Below, in pieces: positions 14,659 through 19,379 of a stretch of 19,379 nt of DNA; the stretch's first letter is position 1; the number at the start of each line of letters is the position of its first letter. A program made the translations under genes and the position numbers. The notes below the pieces were generated by a model. The model did not search any database, was not told the DNA's origin, and saw only the letters and a program-made list of their open reading frames with translations. Origin of the DNA: PVC group bacterium (GTDB lineage Bacteria; Verrucomicrobiota; Kiritimatiellia; SS1-B-03-39; UBA6053); contig PXDP01000345.1 in assembly GCA_003565035.1 (NCBI GenBank), forward strand, positions 1-19,379, in the 5' to 3' direction.

Positions 14659-15684
14659 TTATTTATCATCCCCGGAATTCTTTCGGAGAAGATTGATTTC
14701 GTGGAGAACGACCCCCGTACCTTCGGCCACCGCGCTGAGCGGATCATCGGCCACGTGCACGGGAAGTCCGGTCTGTTCGGCAATCAGGGTGTCCAGCCCC
14801 CGGAGCAATGCGCCCCCTCCCGCCAGGACCAGGCCGCGGTCGACCAGGTCGGCAGAAAGTTCGGGGGGACAGCGCTCCAGCGTGATGCGCACCGCCTCGA
14901 CAATCGTCGCGACCGGCTCCATCAGAGCATCCCGGATTTCCTCACTGGTCACCATAAGGGTTTTCGGGAGACCATTGACCTGGTCCCGTCCTTTCACCTC
15001 CATGGTAACCTCCTCCTCCATGGGGTACGCCGATCCAATATCCAGTTTGATATTTTCAGCGGTACGTTCCCCGATCATCAAGTTATAAGCCCGTTTCATA
15101 TATTGGATGATTGCCTCATCCATTTCATCGCCACCGACCCGCACGCTCCGGCTGAATACAATGCCCGCAAGGGAGATCAGGGCCACCTCGGTAGTCCCCC
15201 CTCCAATGTCAACAATCATATTGCCAGCCGGTTCCTGCACGGGAAGACCCACGCCAATTGCCGCGGCCATCGGTTCTTCGATTAAATAAACTTCGCGCGC
15301 CCCGGCACGCTCGGCGGATTCTTTGACCGCCCGCTTCTCAACTTCGGTTATTCCGCTGGGCACCGCGATGATGACCCGGGGCTTCATCATACGCTTGTTG
15401 TGCACTTTGCGGATAAAATATTTCAGCATCGCCTCGGTAATGTCAAAATCGGCGATCACCCCCGCGCGCAGCGGACGAATGGCGACGATGTTCCCCGGCG
15501 TGCGTCCCAGCATGCGCTTCGCCTCTTCCCCCACCGCCAGCACACGGTTCGTCGAGGCCTGAATCGCCACCACAGAGGGTTCCCGCAACACAATCCCGCG
15601 GTCTTTAGCGTACACCAGCGTGTTCGCGGTGCCAAGATCGATGCCGATGTCATTAGAAAAAAGGCCAAAAAGCCGGGAAATCAT
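14659..15684 (-). CDS. mreB: Rod shape-determining actin homologue MreB
   Basis: Bacterial actin that forms membrane-bound filaments and orients the wall-synthesis machinery. The 341 residues begin with a short amphipathic membrane-targeting segment (MISRLFGLF). Then follow the actin-fold ATP motifs: phosphate-1 DIGIDLGTANT (12-22), phosphate-2 VDIGGGTTE, and the adenosine motif LAGGGALLRG. IEEPMAAAIG, a connecting sequence typical of MreB, is also present. I chose the ATG at 15684 because AGAGGA lies six bases upstream; an in-frame start at 15717 adds eleven unconserved residues. It is the promoter-proximal gene of the nine-gene minus-strand run, with a 76-base gap before mreC, and is divergent from ppa. 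Confidence 0.97.
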   Translation of the reverse strand: MISRLFGLFSNDIGIDLGTANTLVYAKDRGIVLREPSVVAIQASTNRVLAVGEEAKRMLGRTPGNIVAIRPLRAGVIADFDITEAMLKYFIRKVHNKRMMKPRVIIAVPSGITEVEKRAVKESAERAGAREVYLIEEPMAAAIGVGLPVQEPAGNMIVDIGGGTTEVALISLAGIVFSRSVRVGGDEMDEAIIQYMKRAYNLMIGERTAENIKLDIGSAYPMEEEVTMEVKGRDQVNGLPKTLMVTSEEIRDALMEPVATIVEAVRITLERCPPELSADLVDRGLVLAGGGALLRGLDTLIAEQTGLPVHVADDPLSAVAEGTGVVLHEINLLRKNSGDDK

Positions 15685-15809
15685 GTAAAATCCTCTGAAA
15701 CGTGTGAATAAAAACAACTTTACATTGTCTGGATAATGTTTCAGGTCAAGTTCAAAGAAAATATTCTGACACTCTGAAACCCGATCCCGTACAAAAAAGG
15801 AATCCCGCC
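15685..15809. promoter_or_regulatory. Divergent mreB/ppa control region with CTCTGAAAC repeats
   Basis: This AT-rich 125-base spacer must hold the promoters of both mreB and ppa. CTCTGAAAC appears at 15693-15701 and 15772-15780, near the two genes, and the inverted core GTTTCAG lies between them at 15738-15744. A possible ppa promoter is TTTCAG (15739-15744), a 17-base spacer, then TATTCT (15762-15767). For mreB only weak matches are visible, such as TTGACC read leftwards near 15750. The repeats could bind a shared regulator. Confidence 0.4.
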
Positions 15810-16490
15810 ATGAAAGATCCCCTCTGGTCCTTAATGGGTATGCTCTATCAGTCCCATCCCTGGCATGGCGTGCCCATCGGCAAACTGGCTCCGGAGGTCA
15901 TCACCACCTACATCGAAATCGTCCCCTCCGACACCGTGAAATACGAAGTCGATAAAATCAGCGGCCATCTCAAACTGGACCGGCCCCAGCTTTTCTCCAA
16001 TGTCTGCCCAACGCTCTACGGCTTTGTGCCGCAAACCCTTTGCGCCGGACAGGTCGCGGAACTGGCCATGGCCCGCACCGGACGCACCGGCATCGTCGGA
16101 GATGACGACCCTCTCGACATCTGCGTCCTGACCGAACGGAACATCACCATGGGCAAAATCCTGGTGCAGGCCACACCGATCGGCGGGTTCCGGCTTATCG
16201 ACCACAATGAGGCCGACGACAAAATCATCGCCGTGATGAAGGACGATCCCGTCTATTCCGCCTATCGGGACATTGCCGACTGTCCGGACGCGCTCATCGA
16301 CCGTCTCCGCCATTATTTTCTCACCTATAAACAGGCCCCCGGCGAGGATAAACCCGCCTGTGAGATTACCCATGTCTACGGACGCGAGGAGGCTCTCGAT
16401 GTCATCCGCCGCTCTCAAAACGATTACAATGAAATTTTTTCCGGTCTCGAAGACCTCCTCAGCAGTATGCTTCGCGCGCCGAATGAATAA
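15810..16490 (+). CDS. ppa: Inorganic pyrophosphatase, family I
   Basis: Soluble Mg-dependent enzyme that hydrolyses pyrophosphate to phosphate, pulling biosynthetic reactions forward. In 226 residues it shows the family I markers: KYEVDK (substrate Lys/Glu), YGFVPQT, the signature GDDDPLDICVL with the metal-binding Asps, and NEADDKIIAV, which matches the E. coli Asp102 region. Compared with E. coli Ppa (176 residues) it has about 20 extra N-terminal residues, a longer loop between YGFVPQT and the signature, and a longer C-terminal tail. The start has AAGGA nine or so bases upstream. It is divergent from mreB and followed by rny after 155 bases. All catalytic residues I can align are kept, so activity is expected. 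Confidence 0.95.
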   Translation: MKDPLWSLMGMLYQSHPWHGVPIGKLAPEVITTYIEIVPSDTVKYEVDKISGHLKLDRPQLFSNVCPTLYGFVPQTLCAGQVAELAMARTGRTGIVGDDDPLDICVLTERNITMGKILVQATPIGGFRLIDHNEADDKIIAVMKDDPVYSAYRDIADCPDALIDRLRHYFLTYKQAPGEDKPACEITHVYGREEALDVIRRSQNDYNEIFSGLEDLLSSMLRAPNE

Positions 16491-16507
16491 TTCCGGGCAT
16501 GCACCCC

Positions 16508-16564
16508 TTCCAGGATACGCCCCTCGCATCAAAAGATGAATTCCCTTCTTTTCAAATCCTGGAA
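16508..16564. repeat. Nested inverted repeats between ppa and rny
   Basis: TTCCAGGAT (16508-16516) and ATCCTGGAA (16556-16564) are perfect 9-base inverted arms. Inside them AAAAGA (16531-16536) pairs with TCTTTT (16547-16552). The structure could end the ppa transcript. The right arm also falls within the proposed rny promoter spacer, so it could instead be a regulator site. Confidence 0.45.
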
Positions 16565-16577
16565 AAGCGCGTACACT
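16549..16577 (+). promoter_or_regulatory. Candidate rny promoter
   Basis: TTTTCA (16549-16554, four of six -35 matches), a 17-base spacer and TACACT (16572-16577, four of six -10 matches). Transcription would start near 16584, giving a leader of about 60 bases that contains the GC hairpin described next. Confidence 0.4.
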
Positions 16578-16606
16578 AAAGATCTTACGAAACATTAACA
16601 ATCGCA

Positions 16607-16632
16607 CCCGGGCGGATCTACCGTCGCCCGGG
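16607..16632 (+). promoter_or_regulatory. GC hairpin in the rny leader beside the ribosome binding site
   Basis: CCCGGGCG (16607-16614) pairs perfectly with CGCCCGGG (16625-16632) around a ten-base loop. Four bases later comes GGAGG (16637-16641), the rny ribosome binding site, and then the ATG at 16646. All eight pairs are G-C, so the helix should be stable. With no T-run it is not a terminator; a role in leader stability or translational control is inference. Confidence 0.55.
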
Positions 16633-16645
16633 ACTGGAGGAAACA

Positions 16646-18199
16646 ATGGTAGAATGGTGGTTAGCCTGGTTTACGACGCTGGCTGCCGCGGCATTGGGCT
16701 GGTTTTGGCATTGGCATGTCGAACAAATCGCCCGCAAAAACGGCGCCGTCTCCGCAGAAAAGCTTCTGCGGGATGCGCGGCATGATGCGGAGGTTCTGCA
16801 TCGCGAAGCCGAAACCAAAGCCCGTGAAATCCTGCACGAGGCCCGACAAGCCTTCGATCAGGAGGTCCATGCCCGGCAAAAACGTCTCGAAGTGCTTGAA
16901 GATCAATATCATGCACGCATCTCCCAATTGGAGAAAAAATCAAATTCCCTCGACACCAAAGAGGAGCGCCTTCTGGAAAAACAGGAGGGTCTCCGTGTGG
17001 AAGCCGAACATTTGCAGGCCCGCAGTCAGGAGTTTGAAGAACTCATGCGCGAGCAGCGCGCCCGCCTGCATGAAATTGCCGGCCTCACCGAAGCACAGGC
17101 CCGCGAGCAAATGCTCCGGAACATCGAGGACGAGGTCCGCGCCGAATCCGACACCCTCTTCCGCCATCTTCAGGCCGAGGCCCGGGGCAAAGCCAAAACC
17201 GAAGCCCAGAAAATTATCACCTACGCCATCGAACGCTATGCGGCGGACACCGTTCAGGAGGTCACCACCTGCCAGGTCCACCTGCCCAGTGAAGAAATGA
17301 AAGGCCGGATTATCGGCAAAGAAGGCCGGAATATCCGCTCAATCGAATCCGAAACCGGTGTGAACGTGATGATCGACGACACCCCGCAGGTGATTGTGCT
17401 TTCCGGGTACGACCCCATGCGCCGGGAAATTGCCCGTCTGGCCCTGGAACGTCTCATTCATGACGGACGGATCCACCCTGCCAGCATCGAAGAAACCGTG
17501 GCAAAAGTCCGACAGGAAACCGAAGATGCCGTCCGCAAGGCCGGAGAGGATGCCATCTACCAGCTCGGCCTTGGAAAAATGCATCCCGAGGTTGTCTACA
17601 CCCTCGGCCGCCTCAAATTCCGCCAGAGTTACGCCCAGAATGTCCTGAGTCACAGCATCGAAATGGCCTATCTGATGTCCGCCATGGCCGCCGAACTGGG
17701 TCTGGATATTCAAATCGCCAAGCGGATCGGTCTGCTTCACGACATCGGCAAAGCCCTGACCCACGAGGTGGAAGGGTCCCACGCGATCATCGGAGCGGAC
17801 CTGATTGCCAAGCACGGGGAGGCTCCCCTGGTCGTCAATGCCGTCGCCGCCCACCACCGTGAGGTGGAGGCCGAAAGCGTTTACGCCCATCTCGCCATGG
17901 CCGCCGATGCCATCACCGCCGCCCGCCCCGGTGCCCGCAACGAAAACACCCACCAGTACCTCAAGCGTCTCGGGGATCTCGAAGACATCGCCAACAGCTT
18001 TGCAGGCGTCAGCCGCAGCTACGCCATTCAGGCCGGCCGCGAACTCCGCGTTCTGGTGGAACCGGAGAGGATCAACGACGAAGCGGCACTCCGCCTCGCC
18101 CGCGACATCAGCGCCCGCATTGAAAGCCAGGTCAACTTCCCCGGCCAGGTCAAAGTCACCGTCATCCGCGAAACCCGCTCCATCGAATACGCCCGCTAA
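16646..18199 (+). CDS. rny: Ribonuclease Y
   Basis: Membrane-anchored endoribonuclease that starts mRNA decay and processing. The 517 residues match the usual length (about 520 in B. subtilis) and order: an N-terminal membrane helix (about 4-22), a long charged coiled coil (about 25-195), a KH RNA-binding domain with GRIIGKEGRNIR (220-231), and an HD phosphohydrolase domain with the metal-binding LLHDIGKALTHE (His365-Asp366) and AAHHREV. The conserved C-terminal NFPGQVKVTVIRE is present too. The start is fixed by GGAGG five bases upstream. Its leader has a strong hairpin, and the preceding spacer a likely promoter. RNase Y is typical of Firmicutes but also occurs in several Gram-negative phyla; here it coexists with RNase G. 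Confidence 0.97.
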   Translation: MVEWWLAWFTTLAAAALGWFWHWHVEQIARKNGAVSAEKLLRDARHDAEVLHREAETKAREILHEARQAFDQEVHARQKRLEVLEDQYHARISQLEKKSNSLDTKEERLLEKQEGLRVEAEHLQARSQEFEELMREQRARLHEIAGLTEAQAREQMLRNIEDEVRAESDTLFRHLQAEARGKAKTEAQKIITYAIERYAADTVQEVTTCQVHLPSEEMKGRIIGKEGRNIRSIESETGVNVMIDDTPQVIVLSGYDPMRREIARLALERLIHDGRIHPASIEETVAKVRQETEDAVRKAGEDAIYQLGLGKMHPEVVYTLGRLKFRQSYAQNVLSHSIEMAYLMSAMAAELGLDIQIAKRIGLLHDIGKALTHEVEGSHAIIGADLIAKHGEAPLVVNAVAAHHREVEAESVYAHLAMAADAITAARPGARNENTHQYLKRLGDLEDIANSFAGVSRSYAIQAGRELRVLVEPERINDEAALRLARDISARIESQVNFPGQVKVTVIRETRSIEYAR

Positions 18200-18227
18200 C
18201 CCCCCACCCCTTCGTCACTTCCCCTTT

Positions 18228-18246
18228 CTCGGCGGGGTCCGCCGAG
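18228..18246. repeat. Perfect palindrome between rny and mutL
   Basis: CTCGGCGG and CCGCCGAG flank the three-base loop GGT. It lies 28 bases after the rny stop and has no T-run behind it, so it is a poor intrinsic terminator. It is better viewed as a REP-like dispersed palindrome or an mRNA 3'-end stabiliser. CGTCACT recurs around it at 18213-18219, 18252-18258 and 18266-18272. Confidence 0.6.
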
Positions 18247-18275
18247 CTACTCGTCACTCCCCATTCGTCACTCTT

Positions 18276-18317
18276 CCCTGATCCCTGACCTCTGACCTCT
18301 ACCCTCTACCCTCTCAT
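18276..18317. repeat. Degenerate heptamer tandem repeat in the mutL leader
   Basis: Six consecutive 7-base units read CCCTGAT, CCCTGAC, CTCTGAC, CTCTACC, CTCTACC and CTCTCAT, ending three bases before the mutL ATG. The tract is almost purine-free on the coding strand, so the gene has no Shine-Dalgarno sequence. Confidence 0.7.
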
Positions 18318-18320
18318 TCC

Positions 18321-19379
18321 ATGTCCGATCCCCGCGTTCAGGTTCTCAGCGACCACGTCTGCAACAAAATTGCCGCCGGCGAAGTCATTGAACGCCCCGC
18401 CTCCGTTTTCAAAGAACTGGTCGAAAACTCGCTGGACGCCGGGGCGACGGTGATCGACATCGAGGTGCTCCAGGGCGGGCGCAAGGCGGTCATCGTCACC
18501 GACAACGGTCACGGCATGTCCCGCGAGAACGCGCTGCTGAGTCTGGAGCGCCACGCCACCAGCAAAATCCGCGACGTGGACGATATCGAGCATATCCACA
18601 CCCTGGGGTTCCGCGGCGAGGCCATCGCCGCGATTGCGGCCGTGTCCCGCTTCCTCATCCGCACCCGGCGGGCGGAGGATCTCGGCGGCACCGAACTCCT
18701 CGTCGAAGGCGGCGAACTCCGCGACGTGCGCGAGGCCGGCTGTCCCGTCGGCACCACCCTCGAAGTCCGCAACCTCTTTTTCAACGTGCCCGCCCGCCGA
18801 AAATTCCTCCGCACCGAATCCACCGAACTCGGCAACATCCGCACCATGTTCCGCACCTTTGCCCTCGCCCATCCCGGAGTCACCCTGCGACTCGTGGTCG
18901 ACGGACGGGAACTGGAACACTGGCCCGCCCAAACGGGGCTGGCCGACCGAATCGCGGATCTCTACGGCGACGGGTTTCTGGAGCAGCTCCGGGAAATCGA
19001 TCTCCGGGATCAGGATCTGCACATCCACGGCTACGCCGGCATCCCCAGTCTCAACCGCAGCGACCGCCGCGACCAGGTCGTGCTCGTCAACCGCCGCGCC
19101 TCCACCGCCCCCGTCGTCGGCTACGCCATCAAAGAAAGCTACCGCGATGCCCTGCCCCGCGACCGCAATCCGGTGGTCTTCCTTCACCTCGACATGCCCC
19201 CCGACTGGGTGGACGTGAATGTGCATCCCACCAAACGCGAAGTCCGCTTCCGCAATGCCCAGCGCGTCCGCGATGCCATCTTTCACGCCCTGGATCAGGC
19301 CCTCAATCCCGTAACCGCCTCAAACGCCCCCCAGCCACCCGGGCCGCCTCCGGATGCCCGGATGCCCCGCCTCGCCCCC
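18321..19379 (+). CDS. mutL: DNA mismatch repair protein MutL (N-terminal part, cut by window end)
   Basis: Mismatch-repair ATPase that links MutS recognition to strand incision. The 353 codons present cover the whole GHKL ATPase and transducer region. Visible motifs are AAGEVIERPASVFKELVENSLDAG (motif I, Glu32 and Asn36), DNGHGM (61-66), RHATSKI, TLGFRGEAI and the transducer signature DVNVHPTKREVRF. The last residues are Pro-rich, the start of the flexible linker. The C-terminal dimerisation domain lies beyond the window, so whether it has the endonuclease motif is unknown. The ATG at 18321 gives the normal N terminus but is preceded by a CT-rich repeat with no ribosome binding site. The gap to rny is 121 bases of repeats with no clear promoter; it may be read through from rny. 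Codons ending in C dominate, as in ppa and rny. Confidence 0.96.
   Translation, partial: MSDPRVQVLSDHVCNKIAAGEVIERPASVFKELVENSLDAGATVIDIEVLQGGRKAVIVTDNGHGMSRENALLSLERHATSKIRDVDDIEHIHTLGFRGEAIAAIAAVSRFLIRTRRAEDLGGTELLVEGGELRDVREAGCPVGTTLEVRNLFFNVPARRKFLRTESTELGNIRTMFRTFALAHPGVTLRLVVDGRELEHWPAQTGLADRIADLYGDGFLEQLREIDLRDQDLHIHGYAGIPSLNRSDRRDQVVLVNRRASTAPVVGYAIKESYRDALPRDRNPVVFLHLDMPPDWVDVNVHPTKREVRFRNAQRVRDAIFHALDQALNPVTASNAPQPPGPPPDARMPRLAP

Noticed and set aside
18228..18246. Palindrome after rny as a Rho-independent terminator
   Set aside because: The stem is strong but it is followed by mixed sequence without a T-run, so it is listed as a repeat instead.
18276..18317. Heptamer array as a CRISPR-like array
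   Set aside because: The units are only 7 bases, directly abutting, degenerate and without spacers.

Overview
This GC-rich window carries chromosomal housekeeping genes of a rod-shaped, Gram-negative-type bacterium. The rod-shape set (MreB, MreC, MreD, PBP2, RodA) and a quinone-linked PyrD point to a Gram-negative envelope. RNase Y together with an RNase E/G protein, C-ending codon preference and CT-rich low-complexity spacers fit the PVC superphylum, perhaps Kiritimatiellota. That placement is inference; no rRNA is present. I found no tRNA, CRISPR array, prophage or insertion sequence.

Layout. (1) 1-4760: a membrane-anchored alpha/beta hydrolase (+) faces a PfkB-type sugar kinase (-). Then come pyrD and, one base later, a divergent NodB-fold protein lacking two of its three metal ligands (+). 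(2) 4761-5324: a visibly AT-richer patch with an intact Phd/YefM antitoxin, whose promoter places the transcript start at or next to the ATG. It overlaps a YoeB-like toxin gutted by an internal deletion. (3) 5325-15684: nine tightly packed minus-strand genes, transcribed in the order mreB, mreC, mreD, mrdA, rodA, RNase G, DASS anion transporter, single-domain response regulator, histidine kinase. Most junctions overlap or are under 40 bases; only mreB-mreC has a real gap (76 bases), and it holds a perfect hairpin. (4) 15685-19379: divergent plus-strand genes for inorganic pyrophosphatase, RNase Y and the N-terminal part of MutL, separated by spacers rich in inverted and tandem repeats.

How the genes work together. 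MreB filaments, MreC/MreD and the RodA-PBP2 glycosyltransferase-transpeptidase pair form the elongasome that builds the lateral wall. RNase G lies downstream of mre genes in E. coli too, so that neighbourhood is conserved. The addition of an anion transporter and a two-component pair is the least expected part of the run. RNase G and RNase Y are both encoded here with all key residues, so two major RNA-decay endonucleases may coexist.

I see no wholly new multi-gene system. The best second-look items are the broken toxin beside a live-looking antitoxin, the atypical kinase and its operon context, the probably metal-less deacetylase-fold protein, and the structured RNA leaders and spacers around mreC, rny and mutL.
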